Shown: positions 1-6,946 of the stretch, piece by piece
How positions within the stretch are numbered: position 1 is the stretch's first letter
Layout: every line of letters starts with the position of its first letter
NCBI GenBank assembly: GCA_028717165.1
Contig: JAQUOK010000066.1
Location: forward strand, 1-10,188
Source: Victivallaceae bacterium
Lineage (GTDB): Bacteria > Verrucomicrobiota > Lentisphaeria > Victivallales > Victivallaceae
Length of the DNA stretch: 10,188 bases
Direction: 5' to 3'
Position numbers and translations under genes: made by a program
Notes under the pieces: model-generated
Seen by the model: only the letters and a program-made list of their open reading frames with translations
Databases searched by the model: none
What the model was told of the DNA's origin: nothing

Positions 1-33
1 CATTGTAAAGTAAATTTTGTGTAGATCGTTCAT
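1..33 (-). CDS. Possible 5' end of a divergent gene (partial)
   Basis: On the minus strand an ATG at 33-31 opens a frame that stays open to the left edge and reads MNDLHKIYFTM. A GGAGG motif lies four bases upstream of this ATG (complement of 38-42), which is a strong but slightly close ribosome binding site. Only eleven codons are visible, so no function can be proposed. If real, the gene is transcribed away from the LPP20-like operon and shares the intergenic region 34-269 with it. The alternative is that this is chance: a second ATG at 3-1 has no ribosome binding site. Confidence 0.4.
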   Translation of the reverse strand, partial: MNDLHKIYFTM

Positions 34-65
34 TTTGCCTCCGAGTTGATAGCCTCGAGGTTAAG

Positions 66-131
66 ATGAACTTTCTACCATATTTTCACAAGTCGGCAAA
101 TAAAAAACTTTTGAAATTAGCTCCATGGTAA
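66..131 (+). CDS. Possible 21-residue small ORF upstream of the LPP20-like gene
   Basis: An ATG at 66 follows GAGG with five bases of spacing (57-60, then TTAAG) and reads through 21 codons to TAA at 129-131. The peptide begins MNFLPYFHKS and is lysine-rich with no clear membrane segment. Its first five residues resemble those of the gene at 270 (MKFLPY), and the DNA of the two starts matches at about 16 of 21 positions. It could be a leader peptide, a decayed copy of the downstream start, or chance. Nothing else supports expression. Confidence 0.2.
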   Translation: MNFLPYFHKSANKKLLKLAPW

Positions 132-149
132 AATTTTATTTTTTTGCGT

Positions 150-165
150 GATATTTGAAAATATC
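150..165. promoter_or_regulatory. 16-base palindrome in divergent intergenic region
   Basis: GATATTT and AAATATC form a perfect 7-base inverted repeat around a 2-base centre. It sits about 105 bases before the LPP20-like gene and about 115 bases before the possible divergent gene on the left, so it could be an operator serving either. It is AT-rich and has no U-run after it, so it is not a convincing terminator. The rest of 34-269 holds only the small ORF and the promoter listed separately. Confidence 0.3.
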
Positions 166-207
166 TTGCGAACTATAGACAAATCACGGTAAATTCCGGC
201 TTAAGAC

Positions 208-236
208 TTGAAACCAGGCGCTGTGAACCATAGTTT
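208..236 (+). promoter_or_regulatory. Candidate sigma70 promoter of the LPP20/FlgT-like operon
   Basis: TTGAAA (208-213, five of six matches to the -35 consensus) is followed after 17 bases by TAGTTT (231-236), a weak -10. Transcription would begin near 243, leaving a leader of about 27 bases that includes the ribosome binding site GGAAGAG before the ATG at 270. The spacing is ideal but the -10 is poor, so this is tentative. Confidence 0.3.
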
Positions 237-269
237 AAATATATTTGAATAAAAAAGGAAGAGAGCGTT

Positions 270-1193
270 ATGAAGTTTTTACCTTATGTCTTTTTAGGCT
301 GCGCGATATCCCTGAATCTCTGCGCGGACGTGGCTAAACCGAAATCCTCTAATCCGGGCGGCGCTTTGCCGGCTGTCTGGAGCTCGACTACCGCTCAGGA
401 ACGCCTTAAGGCGCTCCGGGTGGCCCAGCTTGACGCTTATCGCGCCCTGGCCGCCAGGGTTTACGGTTTTCAGCTTGCGGCCGGTACCATTGTCTATGAT
501 TACGCCTTGAAGTCGGACACTATCCATGCGCGGCTGGGAACGGTACTGAAAGGCGCCACCGAACTGGAAGAGCCGGAATACACCGATAAAGGCATGGTTA
601 TGGTCGTATACGGGCTGAAACTGGAAAAAATCTTTGACGCCCTGAAAATAGACCAATCCTTTAATACGCTTCTTATCAATAAACAGGTTCAGCATCAGGG
701 AAAGATCATTGAAGCGCTCGGCTGCGGAGCCTTGCCCGGCAGTATGGGCTTGAAAATGCTGCATGCCAAACGCGCCGCCGAACTTGACGCCTACCGCCTC
801 CTGGCGGAACGTTTGGTCGGCGTTAAGATCAACAGCGAAACCAGCGTTGCCGGGTTATGCCTGAAAAGCGATAAAGTCGAAGCTTCGCTCGCGGCTTTTC
901 TCAGGGGTTTAAAGCCGGTAACGGTCAGTTACCGGGATGACGGCGCCTGTTCGGTCACGGTGCAGTTGAAGATCCGGGAAGTAGTTGAGACCATTGAAAA
1001 TCTTATCCGGGTTTACAATTCAGGAAACAGCGATAAAATCACGGATATAAGAATAACGACGAACGACAAAATTTTCAAGGCTACCGGGCATGGCGCTCCG
1101 CGGGATGACAGTACTGTCGTTTCGTTAAGTTCCGGCAGTACCGCGCAGACAATTCTGCACAGGATAATTAAAAAAGAAATCGTGGTCGAATAA
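270..1193 (+). CDS. Exported protein with two LPP20-like repeats
   Basis: The product is 307 residues. Residues 1 to about 19 form a short hydrophobic export signal. The cysteine at 18 is in the context LNLC, a poor lipobox, so lipid attachment is doubtful. Two homologous blocks follow: residues about 47-125 and 166-245. Each has the pattern A-x-LDAYR-LA-R-G, then LKSD about 20 residues later, then a strand pattern before a helix (compare LDAYRALAARVYGF with LDAYRLLAERLVGV). This matches the LPP20 lipoprotein / FlgT N-terminal type of fold, seen in envelope proteins of many Gram-negative bacteria. The tail after about 250 is serine/threonine-rich and probably disordered. Start choice: ATG with GGAAGAG upstream. 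It is 24 bases before a FlgT-like gene, in the same operon. A role in envelope structure or assembly is inferred; the exact function is unknown. Confidence 0.75.
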   Translation: MKFLPYVFLGCAISLNLCADVAKPKSSNPGGALPAVWSSTTAQERLKALRVAQLDAYRALAARVYGFQLAAGTIVYDYALKSDTIHARLGTVLKGATELEEPEYTDKGMVMVVYGLKLEKIFDALKIDQSFNTLLINKQVQHQGKIIEALGCGALPGSMGLKMLHAKRAAELDAYRLLAERLVGVKINSETSVAGLCLKSDKVEASLAAFLRGLKPVTVSYRDDGACSVTVQLKIREVVETIENLIRVYNSGNSDKITDIRITTNDKIFKATGHGAPRDDSTVVSLSSGSTAQTILHRIIKKEIVVE

Positions 1194-1217
1194 ACTTTTA
1201 CGGAGGGAGCCCTCTGA

Positions 1218-2471
1218 ATGTCTGAGTTTTTCAAAATGCTGTGCCTCACTCTGATACTGAGCTTGTGCCTGGCAGTAAATGCCGACGTAAAGGTGACGGT
1301 GACTGGGCAGGCGGCGGGAAGCGGGAAGATCGTAAAACAGCAGGCTCTGGCCGACGCTTTGCGCAAAGCTGTTCAGAAAGGGGCCGGGGTCAATATTGTT
1401 TCGAGCACCAAAGCGACGGATTACGTACTTGATTTCGACCGCGTTTTCTCACGCGCTTTCGGTTATGTTAAAACCTTTGAAATACTCTCCAGCGGCTACG
1501 ATAAGGCCGGCTTGTTCAACGTCAGGATCAGCGCTGCGGTCGGCAAGGGAAATCCCGATCTCGACGATTACCTGTCCATGCGCCAGATAATCGCCATGAA
1601 GGGTTCTCCGCGCCTGTTGATCAGGGTAGCGGGCGAGATCACCGGTATCGGGAACGCTGAAAAACTCATTGACGGGCAACTGCGGGAGATCGCTCTTAAA
1701 TGCGGTTTCCAGACCGTTAAATTATCGCAGTTGAACGAAGCGGAGGCGAAACGCCTCAAACGGGATATGCTTTTGGAAAAAGGCGATTCCGCGGCTTATC
1801 GTATGAGCGGAGTCAGGGAAAATTATGATTTTGTCATTGACGCCGGGATTTTCGGGGCCTATAACGGTGAATCGGAACTTTACGGCGTTACTACTCAACG
1901 GTTTTCGCTGGGAGCCGACCTCGGCGCGGTTTATCCGGGCGGCAACGCGATCGCCCAGGTCACGATTCCCGGTTGTGAAATGAATATCGCCCAGGTTACG
2001 GATAAAACCCAGGCCGCCCGTTCCGCTCTCCAGAAAATCCTGAGCGGGGACAGCGGCAGAAACTTTCGTTCTTTGTTGATGCGGATACTCGCATCCTGGA
2101 TATCTGAGTTTGACACCGGCGCGAAAATAACCGTTGAGCTTCCCGGAGTCAGTCATGAACTTTTTACGGAAATCGTTGACGGCCTCAGGGAGGCCAAAGG
2201 CGTCAACGCGGTTTATATCCGGGAATTCAACGAGCAGCTCAAATCCATTATCGAAGTTGAAAGCAACCTGGCCGCCTATGATTTAGGCAGTCTGACTTCC
2301 TCCCTGTCCGGCGGCCGGCTGGCCGCCGCCCATTCCGGCAGTGATTTCGTTCAAATGGTCGAGACGGGAAACCTCTCTATAACCGATATGATCGTTTTGG
2401 TTGCCGGAGCGGCGGCGGGAATTATCCTGCTGATCCTGATAATCGGCAATCTGAGAGCCCGCAAATCATAA
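1218..2471 (+). CDS. Exported, C-terminally anchored FlgT-like protein
   Basis: The product is 417 residues. A signal peptide (hydrophobic 6-20, likely cut after VNA near residue 22) leads into a FlgT-like N-terminal domain at about 24-110: ALADALRKAVQKGAGV, then V-SST, then FGYVKTFEIL and a closing strand. Residues 130-250 form a middle domain (SPRLLIRVAGE, then CGFQTV) that resembles the CsgG/FlgT-associated middle region only loosely. Residues about 302-350 show an alternating strand-helix-strand pattern typical of a small ferredoxin-like domain. A single membrane helix at about 390-410 is followed by the basic tail RARKS, so the bulk should be periplasmic with a cytoplasmic C-terminus. 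Its ribosome binding site is GGAGG at 1202-1206. FlgT itself belongs to the flagellar H ring of Vibrio, but there are no flagellar genes here, so a general envelope role beside the LPP20-like partner is more likely. Confidence 0.7.
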   Translation: MSEFFKMLCLTLILSLCLAVNADVKVTVTGQAAGSGKIVKQQALADALRKAVQKGAGVNIVSSTKATDYVLDFDRVFSRAFGYVKTFEILSSGYDKAGLFNVRISAAVGKGNPDLDDYLSMRQIIAMKGSPRLLIRVAGEITGIGNAEKLIDGQLREIALKCGFQTVKLSQLNEAEAKRLKRDMLLEKGDSAAYRMSGVRENYDFVIDAGIFGAYNGESELYGVTTQRFSLGADLGAVYPGGNAIAQVTIPGCEMNIAQVTDKTQAARSALQKILSGDSGRNFRSLLMRILASWISEFDTGAKITVELPGVSHELFTEIVDGLREAKGVNAVYIREFNEQLKSIIEVESNLAAYDLGSLTSSLSGGRLAAAHSGSDFVQMVETGNLSITDMIVLVAGAAAGIILLILIIGNLRARKS

Positions 2472-2481
2472 TCCTGGGAGC

Positions 2482-2499
2482 GCCGGTCATCAGACCGGC
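2482..2499. terminator. Hairpin between convergent genes
   Basis: GCCGGTC and GACCGGC pair perfectly around the loop ATCA, in the 30-base gap between the FlgT-like stop (2471) and the LarA-like stop (2502). On the plus strand it is followed by ATTTAAG, a weak U-tract; on the minus strand there is no U-run. It probably ends transcription of the FlgT-like operon and may also act, less well, on the opposing gene. Confidence 0.6.
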
Positions 2500-2501
2500 A
2501 T

Positions 2502-3785
2502 TTAAGAGTCAGCCAGTTTTTCTCTGGTAGACCACAATCCCGCTGACGGGGTACTGATGAAATATACTTCCTCGCCGTCAGGCATGGTGTTAAAACCGTT
2601 TTTCATTTTTTCCGGATTATAACGGGCAATAGTTTCGTTGTAATCGGCGTAATTGAAATTGACGCCCTCGACTTCCGCTTTCGTCAGTTTGCCGGGAGCG
2701 TAAGTGATCTTGAAGCGGCCTTCGGATGAGCCGTGGATCAAATGGGCCGTGCCGTGCGTCAGATCCTGGAGTATAGGTTCGGTTTTCCAGAGTTTCATTA
2801 CCTTTTCGGTACCGCTGTAACCGTATTTGCGGATAAGTTCATCCACTTCCGGCTGTTCCCCGAAACGTTCCAGCCCGGGAGCGATAATCAGCAGTTCACC
2901 GTCGTCGGCCATGGCCATGCGGGTGCGATAAATCGCCTTGTTGGCGACCCAGGTGCTGTAGAATTCATCCCCCTGCATTACCGCGACAACCTTTTTCAGG
3001 GGCGGAACGATGGTGATATTCTGTTTTCTCGAAGCTTGGGCGGCCTGGAGATAAGTATCCAGGTCATCGCCGACATAGACTCCGGTATGTCCGAGTTTGC
3101 CGTCTTCGTCATAGGCCATCACTACCTGGAAGAACATATCCGGCAAATTGTTGAGGTAATCGGCCTGTGCCCGGTTGTAACAGGCGCGAAGCGGGGTAAT
3201 CAACTGTCCGAGATTATTTTCGATGCCGCAGCAGGCGGCCATCATATGGGAGGCGCAAATCATTTCCTTGCCGCCGAGTCCGATGAAATAGTTTTTATTG
3301 TGGTTGGCGAATCCCAGACCTTCGTGCGGAACGACGTGGCCGACGTTTATGATCAGGTCCCAGTCTTCTTCAAGCAGCATTTTGTTCAGTGACACCGGTA
3401 TTGCCCAGTCGGCTTTGCCTTTGGATACTTCCCTGACCATTTCCGCTGAAACTTCACCGATTACTTTTGAACCGCCCCGCCAGTCATGCGCATGAATTTT
3501 TTCTTCAGGAACACTGCCGAACATCCACTTGTTCTGTTCGGGGGTATGGGGAACGTGTTGTCCCAGGGTCGGAATCAAATGGACATCGGCATATTGGGAA
3601 AATATCTTGTAAAATTCTTCCGTAATCCAGCCCGCTCCGCTATGGGCGCGGGTAATGTCCGGCGGCAAAAGCAGAACTTTTTTCGGATCGGGACAAATTC
3701 TTTTAAGCGCTTCGACGGCAGCCTGGCGGGTAAGTTCAATAACATCGTTCCGGGAGAGCCGGCCTTCTTTGCAAAACCATGACAT
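2502..3785 (-). CDS. LarA-family (nickel-pincer nucleotide) racemase/epimerase homologue
   Basis: The product is 427 residues, close to the roughly 425 of lactate racemase LarA. I start it at MSWFCKEG (ATG 3785-3783) because AGAGGAAA lies just upstream; the ATG at 3851 has no such site and would add 22 atypical residues. The N-terminal DUF2088 domain shows DITR (43-46) and GQH (H77). The segment from VPH (H154) carries K164 and H180. The spacing H154-K164-H180 (10 and 16) equals that of LarA H174-K184-H200: in LarA the lysine holds the nickel pincer cofactor, one histidine binds nickel, and H108/H174 act as acid-base catalysts. H77 matches H108. Glycines at 158 and 169 also align. The usual SGG before the lysine is replaced by ANH, so the substrate may not be lactate; a 2-hydroxy acid or sugar acid is possible. 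No larB, larC or larE is in view. Confidence 0.8.
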   Translation of the reverse strand: MSWFCKEGRLSRNDVIELTRQAAVEALKRICPDPKKVLLLPPDITRAHSGAGWITEEFYKIFSQYADVHLIPTLGQHVPHTPEQNKWMFGSVPEEKIHAHDWRGGSKVIGEVSAEMVREVSKGKADWAIPVSLNKMLLEEDWDLIINVGHVVPHEGLGFANHNKNYFIGLGGKEMICASHMMAACCGIENNLGQLITPLRACYNRAQADYLNNLPDMFFQVVMAYDEDGKLGHTGVYVGDDLDTYLQAAQASRKQNITIVPPLKKVVAVMQGDEFYSTWVANKAIYRTRMAMADDGELLIIAPGLERFGEQPEVDELIRKYGYSGTEKVMKLWKTEPILQDLTHGTAHLIHGSSEGRFKITYAPGKLTKAEVEGVNFNYADYNETIARYNPEKMKNGFNTMPDGEEVYFISTPSAGLWSTREKLADS

Positions 3786-3813
3786 TTTATTGTTTCCTCT
3801 GATTATAATATTT

Positions 3814-3840
3814 AACTTTGTAAAAGGCATTAACAAAGTT
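3814..3840. promoter_or_regulatory. Candidate operator before the LarA-like gene
   Basis: AACTTTGT (3814-3821) and ACAAAGTT (3833-3840) are perfect inverted repeats 11 bases apart, so the half-site centres are 19 bases apart, about two helix turns. The pair covers the predicted transcription start of the LarA-like gene (near 3836), a classic repressor position. The octamer GCATTAAC overlaps it at 3827-3834 and recurs at 3871-3878, just upstream of the -35. Confidence 0.45.
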
Positions 3841-3842
3841 GG

Positions 3843-3870
3843 AATATACAACTGACCGGGGAATAATCAA
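3843..3870 (-). promoter_or_regulatory. Candidate sigma70 promoter of the LarA-like gene
   Basis: Read on the minus strand, TTGATT (3870-3865) is followed after 16 bases by TATATT (3848-3843), matching four and five of six consensus bases. The start would fall near 3836, about 50 bases before the ATG at 3785. A perfect TATAAT at 3807-3802 is too close to the ribosome binding site to be the -10. Confidence 0.4.
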
Positions 3871-3959
3871 GCATTAACGAGTTTTTTGTATGAAAAAAAT
3901 AAAATTCGTATTATTGTATTTGTGGTTTTACTGTTTATCGGAAGGTGTGGAATTTACAT

Positions 3960-3987
3960 GTTTGCAAACGCATAAATCAAGTATAAA
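3960..3987 (+). promoter_or_regulatory. Palindrome and weak promoter before the plus-strand glycosyltransferase
   Basis: GTTTGCAAAC (3960-3969) is a perfect 10-base palindrome. TATAAA (3982-3987) lies 15 bases after TTTGCA (3961-3966), giving a possible but short-spaced promoter whose -35 is inside the palindrome. The rest of 3786-4058 (AT-rich) shows no convincing coding sequence; a 5-codon ORF starting at 3958 (MFANA) is not supported. Confidence 0.2.
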
Positions 3988-4058
3988 GTAAGGAAAAAGC
4001 GATATTCCCAAATGGCTGATGGCGAGTTTTGATCGACTGGTGACAGGAATGCGGACAC

Positions 4059-4901
4059 ATGAAAATATCTGTTATAATGGCGAGTTATAATTATGAGAAA
4101 TTTATTATTCACGCTATCGAATCGGTAATAGCTCAGGATTATCAGGAATGGGAGCTTATCATAGTAGATGACGGTTCTTCGGATAATTCTCTTGCTCGAA
4201 TCGGGAAATATCTTTCTGATTCCAGGATCAAACTTTATTGTCACGAGAACAACTGCAACCAGGGCTTGCTTAAAACCCTGAAACTGGGGCTTTCAAAGTG
4301 TAATGGAAATTATGTCGCTTTCCTGGAATCGGATGATATTTGGAAGAAAAACTGTTTGACGGAAAGAGTCAAAATACTTGAACGGTATCCGAATATCGCT
4401 GTTATCGCCAATGATGTGGAACTATTCGGGGATGAGAAACGTATAAGCAGCTATGATAACTATTTTTCGTTTCAGGGAAAAACTTTCAGTAAATTAAATT
4501 TCCCGTGTAATATTTTCACAAAACTTTTAAGGGAAAATTTTATTCCTACATTTTCCTGCGCCATGGTACAAATCGAATATCTGCGGCAATGCAATTTTGA
4601 TGTTCTCTATTCGCCCTGGCTGGACCGTTATCTCTGGCTGCAACTGGCTTATCGTCGACAATTCTATTATATCGATAAGAAGCTGACCAGATGGAGAATA
4701 CACAAGTCAAGCTATATCGGAAAAGAGAATAATGCATACAAAATTAATAATAACAAAAAGATATATTCTTTGGTAAAAACCGTTTTCTGCAGGGACAAAA
4801 ACTCTCTGTCCGGTCACCTTAAGACGATCTATTATTATTTGCTTGCACTGAGAAATAAATATTTCAGAGTAATTTATATTTTTCTGAAAAATAGAAGATA
4901 A
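4059..4901 (+). CDS. Family 2 glycosyltransferase
   Basis: The product is 280 residues with a GT-A fold. The N-terminus KISVIMASYNYEKFI and the nucleotide-binding DDGSSDNS (37-44) are standard. SDD at 91-93 within FLESDD is the DXD-type metal and nucleotide-sugar site. WLDRYLWLQLAY (188-199) takes the place of the usual ED-W acceptor/base motif, and RWRIHKSSY (211-219) is the typical closing YR-H-S motif. There is no membrane segment, so it should work on the cytoplasmic face and add a sugar to a lipid-linked glycan. The ribosome binding site is AGGAA at 4045-4049, nine bases before ATG. It is the only plus-strand gene in the polysaccharide cluster and ends nine bases before the convergent DUF4422 gene. 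Donor and acceptor cannot be told from sequence. Confidence 0.85.
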   Translation: MKISVIMASYNYEKFIIHAIESVIAQDYQEWELIIVDDGSSDNSLARIGKYLSDSRIKLYCHENNCNQGLLKTLKLGLSKCNGNYVAFLESDDIWKKNCLTERVKILERYPNIAVIANDVELFGDEKRISSYDNYFSFQGKTFSKLNFPCNIFTKLLRENFIPTFSCAMVQIEYLRQCNFDVLYSPWLDRYLWLQLAYRRQFYYIDKKLTRWRIHKSSYIGKENNAYKINNNKKIYSLVKTVFCRDKNSLSGHLKTIYYYLLALRNKYFRVIYIFLKNRR

Positions 4902-4910
4902 ACCAACGTA

Positions 4911-5747
4911 TCAGTTATTGTAAAAATGAGGCCGCATAAAAAAGAAACTCAATTCAGCCTTGGCTCTAGCGTAAAACCGTTTTATTAACGAGTAATCCGC
5001 TTCATCATTATCAACCTTTATGATTGGGTAATATTTTATCTTTAATTTATGATGAACAACAAAAACATTTAGTAATCGTTCTCCCATGAAACCATATATT
5101 CGCATTTGTTCCGGGTTGTAATGGGTAATGTGTGTAAGCAACTCGGTTTCCGGCAAGACTTTAAACAACCATTCGCAGTAAGTGTTGAAAAGTTCTCCCG
5201 ACATCACAAACATATTACAGTAAGAACAAAAGTTTCTTGCGGATACTGTCTCAAACGCTTTAATATATTCCGGGCTTACTTTTCGGACTGCCTTGCGTAA
5301 TGTTTTATAATCCTCTCCGTTATAAAGAATAGCATAGTCATGTTCAATGCTTGTAGAATGAACATGAGGAAAGGGTAAAATCACGTCATGTCCAGCCATT
5401 AAATTTACCCAGTCGGTACGCCGGCAAAAATATTGGGAAAATTCTTCTTCTGTTATCGTTTTCTTATTCTGTAACCATCCTTGTTTTCCTGAAAAATCAA
5501 AGTATCTGCGATAATGACACAGGCCTATATACGTAGCTTTCAGGTTTTTCCATGCCCAATAAACCGCAGTTAATTCACAATAGCTCCTGTTTTTATAACT
5601 AATATTATCTCCTGAATCATCTCCGGCTATTCCAAGATCAGAATTGCTGATTTTTCGTCCACAATGAATAGGCATATATCCGGGGCCTGAATAGATAAAA
5701 CCGTTTCTATGAGTACAAACCATAATTGCTCCAGAGGCAGAATCCAT
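4911..5747 (-). CDS. DUF4422 putative glycosyltransferase
   Basis: The product is 278 residues and matches the DUF4422 family of capsule and O-antigen loci along its whole length. Hallmarks are CTHRNGF (11-17), DNISYKNRSYCELTAVYWAW (48-67), IGLCHYRRYF (74-83), NMFVMSGELFNTYCEWLF (178-195) and GFMGERLLNVF (219-229). I use ATG at 5747: GGAG lies nine bases upstream (TTG at 5753 would have only three). A later ATG at 5723 also has a GGAG, five bases upstream, but would cut off the first strand GAIMV. It is the last gene of the minus-strand series, 45 bases after glf, and could use the UDP-Galf that Glf makes. That activity is inferred from position, not shown. Confidence 0.8.
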   Translation of the reverse strand: MDSASGAIMVCTHRNGFIYSGPGYMPIHCGRKISNSDLGIAGDDSGDNISYKNRSYCELTAVYWAWKNLKATYIGLCHYRRYFDFSGKQGWLQNKKTITEEEFSQYFCRRTDWVNLMAGHDVILPFPHVHSTSIEHDYAILYNGEDYKTLRKAVRKVSPEYIKAFETVSARNFCSYCNMFVMSGELFNTYCEWLFKVLPETELLTHITHYNPEQMRIYGFMGERLLNVFVVHHKLKIKYYPIIKVDNDEADYSLIKRFYARAKAELSFFFMRPHFYNN

Positions 5748-5763
5748 TAGCAACTTCTCCTGA

Positions 5764-5786
5764 ATATTATTAATTTTTCATAATAT
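5764..5786. repeat. AT-rich inverted repeat between glf and the DUF4422 gene
   Basis: ATATTAT (5764-5770) and ATAATAT (5780-5786) pair perfectly around a 9-base loop in the 45-base gap. In the minus-strand transcript this would be a weak hairpin between two genes, with no U-run of terminator type. It may slow RNA decay or be chance in AT-rich DNA. Confidence 0.25.
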
Positions 5787-5792
5787 GGATGT

Positions 5793-6929
5793 TTATGGGT
5801 TAACAAGCGGACAAATACGTTTTTTGTAGCATGATAAAGCTTCAGCTATAGTATCATCCATATCCAGATATTTATACGAACCGAGCCTTCCGCCAAAGAT
5901 AATATTCTTTTTGCCGGAAGCCAGTTGTTGATAAGCCTTTAACAATAAGACGTTATTCAACGTCAATACAGGATAGTACGGATCATCGCCAATAGAAGCA
6001 AAGCGGGAATACTCTTTAAAAATTATTGTTTCTTTTAGCTTATCCTTTCGTTCCGGATGGTAGTGCTTAAACTCGTGAATGCGTGTGAAAGGGATTTCTT
6101 CGTCAGCGTAATTCATTACAGCAGTACCCTGAATATCATGATAAGGATGTTTTTCTAATTTAAAATCCAGTGTACGCCATTCAAGTCTGCCCAACCGATA
6201 ATTAAAATATTCGTCAATTGCCCCGGTATATATAATTAATGACTCGGATTCTAAACATTTTTTGTACTCCTTAAAATCCGTATTGAGTTTAAGGTCAATA
6301 TTTTTATGACATAACATTTTCCTGAAAACAGTTTCATATCCGTTGAGCGGAATTCCTTCATATTTATCGGAAAAATAACGATAATTATAATTAAAACGTA
6401 CCGGTAAACGGGTAATGATTTCAGGCGACAGTTCTTTGGGATCTTTTTCCCATTGCTTTTTGGTATATCCATGGAAGAACGCCTGGTATAACGGACGTCC
6501 CAGCATTGAAACGGCTTTCTCTTCCAGATTTTGCGGATCCGTAATGTTCTCTTTTCGAATTTCCGCCAGAATAAAGTTTTTTGCGGTTTCAGGAGCCATG
6601 GCCCTGTGATAATATTGATTGATGGTTCCTAAGTTGACGGGCATTGTATAAACTTCGCCATTACAGGTCGTTAATACTTTATGACGATACTCATTCCAAG
6701 CTGCAAAACGACAGATATATTTCCATACGTCTTCATTGGACGTATGAAATATATGCGAACCGTACTTATGGATTTCTATGCCTGTTTCCGAATCTGTTTC
6801 AGACCATGAATTCCCGCCTATATGCTTGCGTTTATCAATAATTGTAACTGGCAAATTCAGATCATTCGCTATTCTTTCCGCAATAACCGCCCCGAAAAAA
6901 CCTGCCCCCACTATAATTATGTTTTTCAT
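5793..6929 (-). CDS. glf: UDP-galactopyranose mutase
   Basis: The product is 378 residues, the usual length. It interconverts UDP-galactopyranose and UDP-galactofuranose using reduced FAD in the cytoplasm, supplying Galf for surface glycans. Residues 4-20 hold the dinucleotide-binding GAGFFGAVIAERI, followed by HIGGNSW (36-42). YTKKQWEKDP (155-164) and LPVRFNYNYRYFSDKYEGIP (175-194) are family signatures; R178 corresponds to the conserved R174 of the Klebsiella enzyme. FTRIHEFKHY (281-290) supplies R283, the match to R280. EYSRFASIGDDPYYPV (306-321) and GGRLGSYKYLDMDDTI (346-361) close the FAD site. All expected residues are present, so it should be active. It starts 17 bases after the preceding glycosyltransferase stop with no clear Shine-Dalgarno, suggesting coupled translation. 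Confidence 0.97.
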   Translation of the reverse strand: MKNIIIVGAGFFGAVIAERIANDLNLPVTIIDKRKHIGGNSWSETDSETGIEIHKYGSHIFHTSNEDVWKYICRFAAWNEYRHKVLTTCNGEVYTMPVNLGTINQYYHRAMAPETAKNFILAEIRKENITDPQNLEEKAVSMLGRPLYQAFFHGYTKKQWEKDPKELSPEIITRLPVRFNYNYRYFSDKYEGIPLNGYETVFRKMLCHKNIDLKLNTDFKEYKKCLESESLIIYTGAIDEYFNYRLGRLEWRTLDFKLEKHPYHDIQGTAVMNYADEEIPFTRIHEFKHYHPERKDKLKETIIFKEYSRFASIGDDPYYPVLTLNNVLLLKAYQQLASGKKNIIFGGRLGSYKYLDMDDTIAEALSCYKKRICPLVNP

Positions 6930-6946
6930 AGTATCACAATTGTAAG

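Noticed and set aside
294..764. Minus-strand frame of 156 codons
   Set aside because: It lies inside the LPP20-like gene on the other strand, where the repeated LPP20 motifs show the real reading frame.
1722..2156. Minus-strand frame of 144 codons
   Set aside because: Antisense shadow of the FlgT-like gene; low-complexity product with no motif.
2733..3392. Long plus-strand frame of 219 codons
   Set aside because: It is antisense to the LarA-like gene, whose family motifs are clear; the antisense protein has no recognisable domain and no good ribosome binding site was seen.
3802..3807. Perfect TATAAT on the minus strand before the LarA-like gene
   Set aside because: Transcription from it would start inside the ribosome binding site, leaving almost no leader, and no matching -35 is present.
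3954..4244. Minus-strand frame of 96 codons
   Set aside because: It overlaps the start of a clear glycosyltransferase and has no family similarity I recognise.
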